Of a stretch of DNA of 46,325 nt, positions 8,998-19,066 are shown piece after piece (position 1 is the first letter of the stretch; every line of letters begins with the position of its first letter). The stretch lies in the NCBI RefSeq assembly GCF_003602095.1, contig NZ_RAHH01000037.1, forward strand, positions 1-46,325, written 5' to 3'. The stretch comes from Rahnella woolbedingensis (lineage in GTDB: Bacteria > Pseudomonadota > Gammaproteobacteria > Enterobacterales > Enterobacteriaceae). Made by a program: the position numbers and the translations under genes. The notes beneath the pieces were generated by a model. The model did not search any database. It was not told the origin of the DNA and was given only the letters and a program-made list of their open reading frames with translations.

Positions 8998-9296
8998 TGG
9001 CACAGCCTGCTGCACGAGTTTCAGATATGCACGTCTGCCCTATGGTGACGCCTGGCCTGCCCCCGATCCCACACGTGGGAGGGCCAATCTTGCCACCCGG
9101 AGTCCCTACCGTGCTGATAACGGGTTTACCCGCTGCCACAGTTGGCTCAATGGCGGTTTGCATTGGTCCGCCAGACAGCATTGTCATGGGCAGTGTTAAG
9201 GTTTTAATCGGCAATAAACCGGCAGCCAGGATGGGCGATAGCTGTGCCCACGGTGGCACTATTGTCGCCGGCTGCCCTAAAGTACTTATTGGATAA
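8997..9296 (+). CDS. PAAR-domain spike tip protein
   Basis: This 99-residue stand-alone PAAR protein would cap the VgrG spike. It has the family's N-terminal AARVSDMHVCP segment, the Pro/Gly-rich middle with ILPPGVPTVLI, and the repeated beta segments ending GDSCAHGGTIVAGCPKVLIG. Cys and His residues (C16, C61, C89, C95 and H14, H91 approximately) are placed as expected for the zinc site. I take 8997 as the start: GGAG sits at 8985 and the ATG overlaps the previous stop. The upstream in-frame ATG at 8973 is inside the neighbour. There is no toxin extension. Confidence 0.93.
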   Translation: MAQPAARVSDMHVCPMVTPGLPPIPHVGGPILPPGVPTVLITGLPAATVGSMAVCIGPPDSIVMGSVKVLIGNKPAARMGDSCAHGGTIVAGCPKVLIG

Positions 9297-9300
9297 TAAT

Positions 9301-10374
9301 ATGCAGGAAATTCAGCTAGATATATCATCGCTGTTGATGCCCATCAGCCCGGAGCATCCGGCCGGTATCAACCTTGAATATGAACAAATTTATGACGAGA
9401 TACGCGAAGCTCGTGAAAGTGACCCGGATTATTTGCCGCAGGATGAGTGGATCATTTCTGAACCACGTAAGGCCGACTGGCACAAGGTACGTACTTTGTG
9501 TGAAAACGCGCTTAAACAGCAAAGCAAAGACTTGCAGTTGGTCTGCTGGCTGACCGAGGCCCTTACTCATTTACAGGGCCTTACCGGAACCCAAAATGGC
9601 CTTCAGTTGCTCTGTGAATTCATGACGCATTTTTGGTTGCAGTGCTGGCCCGCATTGGATGATGAAGGCACGACTTATCGCTATGGAAAACTTAACCGCC
9701 TCGATCGTGATATCAGTCGGGCGCTCTATTCATCCCCGCTCCTCAGTCAACCTGAGTCGGCGCTAGCCCACTGGCGCAAGGTTTTAGCATTCGAGCATAA
9801 AATTTGTACCTGGCCAGACTCCCGTAGCGACTTAATCCTCAAAGAGGGGGATATGACTATGGAGAGTTTTGACCGACTAGCTGCGAAATTTTCTTCGATT
9901 GAAATCAGCCGACAGGCAGCCACGCTGGAAAGACTGCAGGAACGGCTCGACAGCCTTGAAGCGACATATTTCTCACTGAGTCAGGAAGAACCGCACGCTC
10001 TGTTCGACCAGACACGGCAGACGCTAAGCGATACCGCTGACTTTCTGCAACGTCTTGCTGAGCGAGCCATCCCTGACGGCAACGACATGATGAGCCTGAG
10101 TTTTGCGGGCGGCCTGACAGAAGCGACTGATAGCGGGGCTGATGATATCCCGGTAAGAAATCAGGCAATGTCGCGGGATGTGGCGATTAGTCAAATGTTG
10201 GCCATTGCTCATTTTTTTCGTCAAACCGAACCCTCTTCCCCTGTGCCTTTTTTGATGGATCGTGCCGCAAGCTGGGCAACCATGACGCTTACAGAATGGT
10301 TGGAAGAAATGCTGAGTGATAGCGGTAGCTTGCGTGAAATAAACAACGTCCTTAAAGGACAGCATAAAGAATGA
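9301..10374 (+). CDS. tssA: T6SS assembly protein TssA (ImpA_N family)
   Basis: This 357-residue TssA carries the ImpA_N domain in about its first 120 residues (PISPEHPAGINLEYE, then RKADWHKVRTLCENAL). The C-terminal oligomerisation segment is around residues 295-345 (RNQAMSRDVA, HFFRQTEPSSPVPFL, MTLTEWLEEML), as in ring-forming TssA proteins that cap the growing sheath. The start at 9301 follows the PAAR stop by 4 bases. An in-frame ATG at 9244 would begin inside the PAAR gene. The stop overlaps tssJ by 4 bases (ATGA). Confidence 0.93.
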   Translation: MQEIQLDISSLLMPISPEHPAGINLEYEQIYDEIREARESDPDYLPQDEWIISEPRKADWHKVRTLCENALKQQSKDLQLVCWLTEALTHLQGLTGTQNGLQLLCEFMTHFWLQCWPALDDEGTTYRYGKLNRLDRDISRALYSSPLLSQPESALAHWRKVLAFEHKICTWPDSRSDLILKEGDMTMESFDRLAAKFSSIEISRQAATLERLQERLDSLEATYFSLSQEEPHALFDQTRQTLSDTADFLQRLAERAIPDGNDMMSLSFAGGLTEATDSGADDIPVRNQAMSRDVAISQMLAIAHFFRQTEPSSPVPFLMDRAASWATMTLTEWLEEMLSDSGSLREINNVLKGQHKE

Positions 10375-11081
10375 AAAATCTCATCATTTCTTCAATGCTG
10401 CTCATCATGAGTATGACGCTGTACGGCTGTTCATCCGGTAAGGCTGATAATTCATCCCGGCAAGCAGCAAGGGAACAGGTGACTGCGCCGTTTGCGCCAG
10501 GAGCAATCACGCTCAATTTGACCGCAGAACCGGGCCTGAACGCATGGAATGATATCGCTAATAGCTGCACGGTACTGATCATCCAGGCTCAGAACGCCAG
10601 CACACTCAACAAACTCATGTCCAGCCCTTTACAGCTGAAAAATCTGTTTAGCGGAGCCGGTACCGAGGATGGCATCTTAAAAGTCGATCGCTATCCCGCT
10701 ATGCCGGGGCAACAGACCACTCTGCATATTGACCGCAGCGAAAATACACGTCAGATAGCCATCGTCGCGGGGTACTACCCCTTCCCCAAAAAACAGCACA
10801 TGGCGTTGATTGCGATCCCTGTCTCTACACGTAGTGAAGGATGGTTAACAAAAGAATGGTTTGCAGAGCTGACACCGCTGTCACTAGACATCAAGCTTGG
10901 CAGTCAAAGTATCACTCAAATTGAAGGCGCACCTTCCGAACCCGTTGTTCTGGCACAAACGGAACTTGCTGCAAATCCTGCGCAATCAACGTCCTCACAA
11001 TCGCCATCAGGTTTCCCTTCAGTGCCATCCAATATCTCATCAATACAGCCCGATATCTCGTCAATGGTGAAAGAGAAATAG
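10371..11081 (+). CDS. tssJ: T6SS outer-membrane lipoprotein TssJ
   Basis: This 236-residue lipoprotein has a short hydrophobic signal peptide ending in the lipobox LYGC with Cys20. TssJ anchors the TssJLM membrane complex to the outer membrane and binds the C-terminal domain of TssM. The core (about 45-180) fits TssJ beta-sandwich proteins (ITLNLTAEPGLN, IIQAQNASTLN, VAGYYPFP). It is longer than usual because of a roughly 50-residue Ser/Pro/Gln-rich tail (about 185-236) with no recognisable domain. Its partner tssM is broken in exactly the region that should contact it. Confidence 0.92.
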   Translation: MKNLIISSMLLIMSMTLYGCSSGKADNSSRQAAREQVTAPFAPGAITLNLTAEPGLNAWNDIANSCTVLIIQAQNASTLNKLMSSPLQLKNLFSGAGTEDGILKVDRYPAMPGQQTTLHIDRSENTRQIAIVAGYYPFPKKQHMALIAIPVSTRSEGWLTKEWFAELTPLSLDIKLGSQSITQIEGAPSEPVVLAQTELAANPAQSTSSQSPSGFPSVPSNISSIQPDISSMVKEK

Positions 11082-11082
11082 T

Positions 11083-12459
11083 ATGTATTCTGAACAGCAA
11101 CAGATTTATTGGTACTCAGGGCTTTACCTGCAGCCTCAACATTTTCAGTCATTGGATCTGCATCATAGCCATATGCTGGCACAGCATCGCCAACGAGCGC
11201 AGCCGTGGAATTTCGGCGTGATCCAGTGTGAGATCCACCATGAGATTCTGGTCGATTTTTCTTTAAAAATCGGCCAGTTGCGCATGATCCTGCCTTCGGG
11301 GTACTACCTTGAATTCCCAGGAAATTGTCTGATAGAAACCTATCAGTTCCGTGACACCTGGAAGCAGCGTGAAAAACCATTGACGCTGTGGTTGGCATTA
11401 CGCCGTTTTGACCCAAACCACGCGAATGTCAGTAAAGATACCGGGAGTCGGTGGATCAATCATATCGACGACGAAATGATGAACGATGTCTATCACAACG
11501 GACCCGCAAGTGCCGTACCGCGCATTGCCTACAATGTCCGCATCCTAAGCGAGGAAGAGAAAGAAACGGCAGTCGATTGCGAATGCCTGCCTCTTGTGCG
11601 GCTGCGTTACGAAAATGACCGAGTGATCCTGGATCCACACTTCAGCCCCCCGGCTATTACGCTTACAGGCTCACCTTCGTTAAATAACTTGCTCAACGGC
11701 GTGTACGCAGAACTCAGCAGCCGTGCTCATAAATTTGAAGAGTACAAACGTCCTGAGCATATGTCTCAGGAGGGGAAAAACGGGGAGGATATGACGTTAC
11801 TGCTGACCATGCGGTCTCTAAATCGCACGCTGCCGCTGCTCAATCACTACTGTAAGACCCCGGATATCCACCCCTGGATTATCTACGGTTTGCTGGTGCA
11901 ACTGGCCGGGGATCTTTCTTCATTTAATGATATGTGCTCGTTTACCGGCGAATGGCTGGACGGGGGCGCATCGTTAATGCCTTACGATCACTATCGTTTA
12001 ATTGACTGCTTTATTAGCCTGAAAAGCCATTTGATTGCCTTACTAAACGGTTTGGTACTGGAAGATAGCACCTGGATACCCCTTAAACCCGATGAGCAGG
12101 GAGTTTATCTGGGTGACCTGCACCTCATGCAAACTCAGCAGCCTGGCACCATTCTTTTGTTACTACGTTCGGAAAAACTTGATGTATGGAGAAATCACGC
12201 ACCGGACAGCACCGAGTTCAAAATTGCTACGCGTGAAGCCATAACCGGTTTGATCCAACACGCATTACCGGGGATTAACGCCAGGCTGGAGAACCCTTCT
12301 CCACGCGGTGTGCCTAACCGAAAAGACTCTTTCTACTTTTCGATAAATCAACATGAAGACTTGTGGAAAAACGTCGAGAAGCAGCAAAACGTGGCTTTCT
12401 ACTGGGCCGGTGCACCGGATGACCTCCAGGTACAACTGGTTCTGATGGTGCCTTCATGA
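11083..12459 (+). CDS. tssK: T6SS baseplate-membrane linker TssK
   Basis: This 458-residue TssK is intact and of normal length. The N-terminal signature YWYSGLYLQPQHFQ followed by the LDLHHSHMLAQH helix is strongly conserved in the family. TssK trimers link the baseplate wedges to the cytoplasmic parts of TssL and TssM, and the fold resembles phage receptor-binding proteins. It lies 1 base after tssJ and overlaps tssL by 4 bases, the canonical tssJ-K-L-M order. Confidence 0.96.
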   Translation: MYSEQQQIYWYSGLYLQPQHFQSLDLHHSHMLAQHRQRAQPWNFGVIQCEIHHEILVDFSLKIGQLRMILPSGYYLEFPGNCLIETYQFRDTWKQREKPLTLWLALRRFDPNHANVSKDTGSRWINHIDDEMMNDVYHNGPASAVPRIAYNVRILSEEEKETAVDCECLPLVRLRYENDRVILDPHFSPPAITLTGSPSLNNLLNGVYAELSSRAHKFEEYKRPEHMSQEGKNGEDMTLLLTMRSLNRTLPLLNHYCKTPDIHPWIIYGLLVQLAGDLSSFNDMCSFTGEWLDGGASLMPYDHYRLIDCFISLKSHLIALLNGLVLEDSTWIPLKPDEQGVYLGDLHLMQTQQPGTILLLLRSEKLDVWRNHAPDSTEFKIATREAITGLIQHALPGINARLENPSPRGVPNRKDSFYFSINQHEDLWKNVEKQQNVAFYWAGAPDDLQVQLVLMVPS

Positions 12460-13076
12460 TGCGACTTATCGATTGTTACTTGCCGGTATTCAAATTGGTA
12501 GCAGACTTCACGCACCATCAAGAAGATTTTGAAAATTATGATGATTTTCGCCAAAAATGTATCGTTTGTCTGCAACAGGCCAGGCACGAGGCTGAACATA
12601 AAGACATCAGTGACTACGAAAGGGAAATGGCGTTTCTTGCCACAGTCGTCTGGCTGGATGAAACCATTCTGTGCTCGACAAAACAATACCGGCAGCGCTG
12701 GCGGCTTGACCTGCTGCAACGCAGTTATTTTCAGACTTCCGTCGGCGGAGAACTTTTTTTTACTCATTTGAATGAGTTGAAAGAAGAGCATCAGCAGGCA
12801 CGACAAGTGTTTCTTTTCTGCCTTCAAAGCGGGTTTCACGGAAAGTACAGCACACAACAGGATCGCCCTGCATTAGCTCAACTTATTGAGCAACAGCGTC
12901 GGCTCTGTTTGCCTGAAAACTGGCAAACATGGCCAAACAATGCCGAGATAACACCGGTTTACATAACAAAGCGTTTACTCAATGTATCGGTAAAAAGTCG
13001 ATTCTGTCTGGCTTTGTTCGGTATTGCTTCACTCTACGGCTCACTACTATTTCTTCAGGCCTTCTATTTTTTATAA
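12456..13076 (+). CDS. tssL: T6SS inner-membrane protein TssL (DotU/IcmH)
   Basis: This 206-residue short TssL has an all-helical cytoplasmic domain, including the conserved VVWLDETILC segment (about 63-72), and a single C-terminal membrane anchor (about 183-204). It has no OmpA-like peptidoglycan-binding extension, so wall anchoring, if needed, must come from another protein. It coordinates TssM and TssK in the membrane complex. The start overlaps tssK (ATGATG at 12456), and tssM begins 6 bases after its stop. Confidence 0.95.
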   Translation: MMRLIDCYLPVFKLVADFTHHQEDFENYDDFRQKCIVCLQQARHEAEHKDISDYEREMAFLATVVWLDETILCSTKQYRQRWRLDLLQRSYFQTSVGGELFFTHLNELKEEHQQARQVFLFCLQSGFHGKYSTQQDRPALAQLIEQQRRLCLPENWQTWPNNAEITPVYITKRLLNVSVKSRFCLALFGIASLYGSLLFLQAFYFL

Positions 13077-13082
13077 GACATT

Positions 13083-16000
13083 ATGCTAAAAAAATTATTC
13101 GTTTTTTCAGGATGGCTGCTGCTTCTCTGCCTGGTGCTGATGTTTTCATTGACCATTGGGCTGTCTCTGGGCTGGGGCACGATCACTATTTTTGGTGTCT
13201 GGCTTGGGATCCTTGTGACGGCTGTCTTGCTGCGAACCCTATTATTATGGTTAACGGGATTTGTTAAAGAGAAGAATATTAAGCGTTTTTTCCAGAAATT
13301 TCGCCTTTCCCGTCATGAATATGTGCTGTTTGAACACTGGAAATCCGGAGCGGCAATAGTGAAGCGCCTTAAGCGCAACCGACCGGCAATCCCCTGGTAC
13401 ATTTTACTGGGCGATCGCTGTGGCAAAACGTCATTATTGGCAGGATCGGATCTGCCGATGTATTCAAACAATGTCGATGACCGGGATGTCGTGCCGACAC
13501 AAACACTACGTTGGTGGTTCTTCCGTAATGTGTGCATCCTTGATGTCTCCAGTCATTTCCTCAACGGTAAAGCTATTTATCACCGGGCATGGGGTAAGTT
13601 GGTGGGTTGGATCGCGCGGACACCCGCCCCTTCAGGCATTGTCATTGCCATTTCCGTTGCTGACTTCCTGAATGAAGATTTCAGTATGCTGCATGATAAA
13701 GCGCGCAAAATTCGCGTGCAGCTTGAACCGCTCACGCGCAAGCTTAAACGCCGGCTTCCCCTTTATCTGATAGTCACACAGTGCGATCAGTTTCCGACAT
13801 TTAGTCTGTGGCGACAGCAACTATCAGCGGATCAGCAGCAGCAGGCACTCGGCTATTACTGGCAAACCCCACCCGACGTCGATGGCAAAGATGCCTCCAC
13901 ATTATTGCCGTTATTTGCAGCACTGAAAAACGGACTGGATCTGTCGCGCATCAGCATGGGCGGTACTCCCATAGCAAATCATCCTGCCCTGCTGGAGTTT
14001 CCGGAGTCCTTTGCTTGCCTGCAAAATTCACTTCGGGTGTTTTTGGCATCACTTTGTGAACCCAACGCTTATTTCACGCCAGTAACACTCGGCGGAGTGT
14101 GGTTCACTGCCAGTGAAAAACTAGAAACAAACAAAAGCCGTCGCACCTCTTACTTTATTCATGATTTACTCACGCATCATCTGCCGGTATTCAGCACCTC
14201 GCGTGAAGTCGTGTGGCATCGCAATAATAGAGTGCAAGCCACTCTGGGCTACATGTTGCTGGTGGGGTGTGTATTGGGATTGGGTTACAGTGCGATAAAA
14301 AATGCGGCAGTGATGCAGCGTGACATTACACGCCTGCGTCCGGCGCAATTAGCACAATTGCTGGTAAGCAATGAAAGTCTTAGTCACACCCCGCTGACTT
14401 ATTTGCCTTTTTCTCCAATATCTGACCGTCAACACCAGCAGGTTGAGCGGAAACTGGTGGCTGAACTTCCTCCTCGCCAGGTAACCGCAAGCCTTGTACT
14501 CACTGAGTTTCAAAACCAGTTCAATGTTGCCTCTGCACAAATGCAGCGTCAGATGATACTCGACCTTGCACAAACTATTCTCACCCATCAAAGCATGCGC
14601 GATGGTGCGACGCTCAAAGCGTTAAGTCAGCGGCCTGTGACACCGGCAGAGCTACGTTTGACCGCTAGCGCGCCAGCCGCTGCGCCACTCGTACAACTGA
14701 CACTGGACCGTTACGTAGCTCAGCAACCCGCAGGAAAGGACCAGTTAATCGCCTTGCGGCAACTCCTCATCTCACTCATAAGGGGTAACTCTAATTTGAG
14801 CTGGCTGGTCGCGCCCGCTGATTCGCTGCCGCCATTGCAAAGCAGCGATTACTGGCCCCAGTCTGCTGAGACAACATCTCTTTCGGGTATTTGGACGCAT
14901 CAAGGCGAAGTTCAGCTCAACGCATGGGTGACTCTTATCAACCAGGCGTTAGCCAGCCCGGAACCAGAACCGACACTGCAACATTTTATGCAAACGTTGC
15001 CGGTTCAGCGGCAGGATGCCTGGCATCAGTTTTTGCTAAGTTTGACTCCGTCACTGCAAACCGTCATCCCCCGGACTCTGACTCAGAGTCAGCTTATTTC
15101 ACTGAGTATTGGGCAAAGCCCGTCCATGAAATTTGCTCAACTTATTCTCTCTGAACTGGACAATATTACGACAGATGATGCGCAGCCATGGCTAAAGGAA
15201 CTCAGGAAAATTAACGAAATGCGCGTGTTATCCACGGCAAGCCCGACCCTGCAGAAAGTAAAATACGCGGATAATAAACTGCGAAGCATGCTTGGCAGAT
15301 GGCTACCGGTTGCAAACGCACAAATCCCCAGCCAGGCCTATAGCCTGCACACTGATATATGGCGTAAATGGCAGACTGCACGTAACCAGTCAGCCAATAA
15401 AGCGCTGAATCAGGCAACGCTGAGCCCGGAATTAACGGCTGGGTTATTTACGCCGGTACCCGAAGCCAAAACCAGTAATCCGCTGGTGACGCTGTTCACC
15501 AGTTACGACCAACTGCGCAGAATCTCCGATCCCCAGGAGCAACAACCTGGCATAGATGCCGTGTGGTCACTGTACCAAAGTGATGCCAATACCCTGCTGG
15601 CTCATGCTTTGGCCCGCTCTGGCTGCTGGCTGAATACTGAGTGGCAAAGCAAAGTCATGTGGCCAATGCGCAAGAATGCTGCTACGCAGGATTATGATAC
15701 CCAGCAAGCGCTCACCTGGCAGTATCTGGCCGATTTCATGCGTGGTCCGGCCAAGGGGCTATTAATAGTTAACGATCAGGGGCCACAAGCCGGTGAATTC
15801 CACGGCCAGTCATTACCGCTTACTCCCCAATTCTTAAGTATTGCCAGAAACATTCTGAACCCAGAAGACGTGATGGATATTCCCGTCCGTCAGAATGTTC
15901 AGGATGAGGATCGGCTTGCCACGGTCAATGACGAAATTGAAAAAACTTACCAAGAAGCAAAAAACACTTTCAGATCAGCCATATACAGTCAGTGTCATCA

Positions 16001-16512
16001 GCCAACCGGCAACGGTTCCGGAAGGTGCTCGTCTGATCCCGACAGGGGTACGTTTGTCGCTGGTCTGTCAGAGTGGCACTACCGTACTCGACAGTATGAA
16101 CTTTGCCGAGACACAAACTTTCCTCTGGCACCCTGGCCAATGTAAGAGCGTAAAGCTGGAAGTGAAGTTTCCTGGTTTTAATGCCAGTTACAGTTATGAA
16201 GGAGCCAGTGCATGGCCTGACTTCCTCGATGCATTTTCACACTCGGAAGCCCTGCTAGATGTTCAGGATTTTGAAGAAAACGCAGACCTTCTTGAGCAAC
16301 TCAATATTAAACACGTACTGGTGCGCTTTCAGATTAATGCTCCACGGTCCCTTCAGGAAGCCTGGCTTACATGGCAGAAGCAGAATGATCAGCTGGATCA
16401 ACTCAGTGAGCGGCAACAATCGCTGACTGAACAGAGTCACAGCCAGCGGCCTGAATCTGCGTTGCGCGGAAAACTCGCCACACTGCCTGAAAATCCTGCG
16501 GAATGTCTTTAA
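13083..16512 (+). pseudogene. tssM: T6SS membrane protein TssM (IcmF), frameshifted
   Basis: The frame opened at 13083 encodes a TssM with two N-terminal membrane spans (about 5-27 and 32-56). A cytoplasmic GTPase-like domain follows, with a degenerate P-loop, LGDRCGKTS (K115, T116), in which the usual first Gly is replaced by Leu. A third span lies near 388-405 and then a large periplasmic region. This frame stops at 16145 after 1020 residues, the last 60 or so of which look random. The family C-terminal sequence continues in the next frame (SDQPYTVSVISQPATVPEG onward) to 16512. The switch falls at an A6 run (15959-15964). Removing one A gives a normal 1142-residue TssM. The lost C-terminal beta domain is the part known to bind TssJ, so as written the secretion system should not assemble unless slippage or a sequencing error explains it. 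Confidence 0.9.
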
Positions 16513-16531
16513 TTAACTGAAAGAGCAAATT

Positions 16532-19066
16532 ATGAGCCACTATTTAAAACAAATAATCCAAAAACTCACAGCAGAGAGCCGGGCAAGTCTTGACGATGCA
16601 ATCAACATGGCGGCTTCACGTACCCACCATGAAGTTGAAATAGAGCACCTGATTTTGTCGTTGATCACCCGTCATAGAACGTTGATGGAAGCCCTCAGTC
16701 TGGGAGCCGGCCTGGCACCCGATATCCTTTTAGGATCAGCTCAGCACGCATTGAACACTTTACGCAGTGGCAACAGTCGTGCGCCGATTTTTTCTACCGG
16801 TCTGGTCGAATGGCTTGAGATAGCCTGGCTTCATGCCAGCACTCAATGGGAACAAGTCGTGCTTACACCTCAAGCATTGCTTGCCGGTTTATTAGATGGA
16901 AGTCCCTTTCCTGATTTAGCCCCCGATGTTCTAAAAGCCCTTACCTGCGACCGAGATGCCGCTGAGCAGATCCTTTTGAATGCATGTAAAGCGCCTTCTA
17001 ATACAAAGTCATCACATTTTGGGCAAGAAGGTAGTGCACTCAGTAAATTTACCCGAAATCTTAGTGCTCAGGCCCGTAAAGGAGAGCTTGACCCGGTTAT
17101 CGGGCGGGAACCGGAAATTCGTCAGATGATCGACATTTTACTTCGGCGGCGTCAAAACAACCCAATTCTTACTGGCGACCCTGGCGTTGGAAAAACGGCA
17201 TTGGTAGAAGGTTTGGCCCTGCGAATTGCTGCAGGTTACGTACCGGACTCTCTAAAATCTATGGAGGTGCTGACGCTGGATTTGGGACTGCTTCAGGCGG
17301 GAGCAAGCGTAAAAGGCGAGTTTGAAAATCGTCTTCAGGCGTTGATGAAAGAGATAGCCAGCGCCCCTCAGCCGATTATTTTATTTATCGACGAAGCTCC
17401 TACGCTGATTGGTGCCGGTGGTCAGGCAGGACAGAACGACGCGGCAAACCTGCTCAAACCCGCACTCGCCCGGGGGGAACTGCGCGTAGTTGCCGCCACG
17501 ACATGGGTGGAATATAAGAAATATTTCGAAAAAGATGCCGCCCTGGCACGTCGATTTCAACGAGTACAGGTGGGTGAGCCTGGGGTCGAAAGTGCCACCG
17601 CCATGTTACGGTGCATTGCTCCCGCGATGTCACGCCACCACGGCGTGCAGATCCTGGAAAGTGCGATCCATGCTGCAGTCACGCTCTCGAGTCGTTACAT
17701 CACAGGGCGGCAGCTACCGGATAAATCAGTCAGTTTGCTCGATACTGCCTGTGCACGGGTTGCGGTTTCCCAATCTCATAAACCCAAAGAGATTGAGGAT
17801 ATCGATGTCCTGCTCAACAACCTGTATACCGAGCGTCAGGCGCTTTTAAAAGAGGGTCAGCATGAAAAGCGCCTTGAACAGCTGTCACTGAGGGAAAGTG
17901 AATTCGTTGCGGACCTCGCCAGCCTTATGCCGCTATGGGAGGAACAAAAACATCAGGTACAACAAATCCTGCAAAGTAATGATGCTCAACTAACAGCCCG
18001 GTGTCGCAAGAAGCTTACGCAGCTCCATCAGACTAAAGCACTGGTATTTGACTGTGTTGATGCCACGTGTATTGCCGATGTTGTCTCAACCTGGACCGGT
18101 GTGCCACTTGGGCGCATCATTGAAAATGAACAGCAACAGCTCAGCGTGCTGCTTCAGCGCCTTGAACAGCGCGTGGTCGGTCAACGTCACGCTCTTTCCA
18201 GTATTGCGACACAAATTCGCATTAGCCGGGCCAATATGAGCGATCCGCTTAAACCCACCGGAGTCTACATGCTCGCTGGCCCTTCAGGGGTAGGCAAGAC
18301 CGAAACGGCCCTGGCCCTGGCTGAACTACTTTGCGGCGGTGAACAAAGTCTGGTAACGGTCAATATGTCTGAATACCAGGAAGCCCACAGTGTATCGGGC
18401 CTGAAAGGATCCCCTCCAGGTTATGTGGGTTACGGTCAGGGTGGTACGCTGACTGAAGCGGTTAAACGTAACCCCTACAGCGTGGTGTTACTGGACGAAG
18501 TAGAAAAAGCACATCCCGACGTCATGGAGCTCTTTTACCAGGTATTCGACAAAGGGGTAATTGAAGATGCAGAAGGTCAGCTCATCAATTTTCGTAATAC
18601 GCTGATCATTATGACCTCAAACCTCGCCAGCGGTCACATCACCGCGGCTTGCGCAGCAGGAGAAAACTCTCCGGAAAAACTCTGCGAACTTATCCGTCCC
18701 GAGTTTGAGCGTGTTTTCCGTCCGGCATTAATGGGACGTATCACACTCATTCCTTACCTCCCGTTACAGCCTGATACGCTGGCACAAATCATCAGATTAA
18801 AACTTGGGCATATTTGCCAGCGATATGACAGCGCTAGCCTGGGCGAAATTCAGCTCAGCTATAGCGAAAGCACTGTTGCCTGGGTAGCCGCAATGTGCAA
18901 AGTGAATCAGAGTGGTGCTCGTGATATCGACCAGGTGTTAAACCAGCATATGTTGCCGCTACTGGCAGACAATCTGCTCCAGGATAAGAAGAAACGCCGG
19001 GGAACTATGAAGATAGGTATCAGTAAAGACAAACAAGTGACGTTGAAAACTTATGACAAAAATTAA
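16532..19066 (+). CDS. tssH: T6SS sheath-recycling ATPase TssH (ClpV)
   Basis: This 844-residue AAA+ unfoldase extracts and recycles contracted TssB/TssC sheaths. It has a Clp_N domain (about 10-150) and a first AAA+ domain with Walker A GDPGVGKT (215-222) and Walker [11 protein letters not shown]; the His usual in DEAHT is Pro here. A middle helical region with RLEQLSLRE follows, then the second AAA+ domain with GPSGVGKT (583-590) and [14 protein letters not shown]. This organisation is ClpV rather than ClpB. The start follows tssM by 19 bases with AAGAG upstream, and the gene end overlaps vasL by 14 bases. Confidence 0.95.
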   Translation: MSHYLKQIIQKLTAESRASLDDAINMAASRTHHEVEIEHLILSLITRHRTLMEALSLGAGLAPDILLGSAQHALNTLRSGNSRAPIFSTGLVEWLEIAWLHASTQWEQVVLTPQALLAGLLDGSPFPDLAPDVLKALTCDRDAAEQILLNACKAPSNTKSSHFGQEGSALSKFTRNLSAQARKGELDPVIGREPEIRQMIDILLRRRQNNPILTGDPGVGKTALVEGLALRIAAGYVPDSLKSMEVLTLDLGLLQAGASVKGEFENRLQALMKEIASAPQPIILFIDEAPTLIGAGGQAGQNDAANLLKPALARGELRVVAATTWVEYKKYFEKDAALARRFQRVQVGEPGVESATAMLRCIAPAMSRHHGVQILESAIHAAVTLSSRYITGRQLPDKSVSLLDTACARVAVSQSHKPKEIEDIDVLLNNLYTERQALLKEGQHEKRLEQLSLRESEFVADLASLMPLWEEQKHQVQQILQSNDAQLTARCRKKLTQLHQTKALVFDCVDATCIADVVSTWTGVPLGRIIENEQQQLSVLLQRLEQRVVGQRHALSSIATQIRISRANMSDPLKPTGVYMLAGPSGVGKTETALALAELLCGGEQSLVTVNMSEYQEAHSVSGLKGSPPGYVGYGQGGTLTEAVKRNPYSVVLLDEVEKAHPDVMELFYQVFDKGVIEDAEGQLINFRNTLIIMTSNLASGHITAACAAGENSPEKLCELIRPEFERVFRPALMGRITLIPYLPLQPDTLAQIIRLKLGHICQRYDSASLGEIQLSYSESTVAWVAAMCKVNQSGARDIDQVLNQHMLPLLADNLLQDKKKRRGTMKIGISKDKQVTLKTYDKN

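Noticed and set aside
15959-15965. AAAAAAC slippery heptamer in tssM as a programmed -1 frameshift site
   Set aside because: The heptamer is in the right phase, but a -1 shift leads to a stop within about 25 codons. The C-terminal TssM frame needs a +1 shift (or one fewer A).
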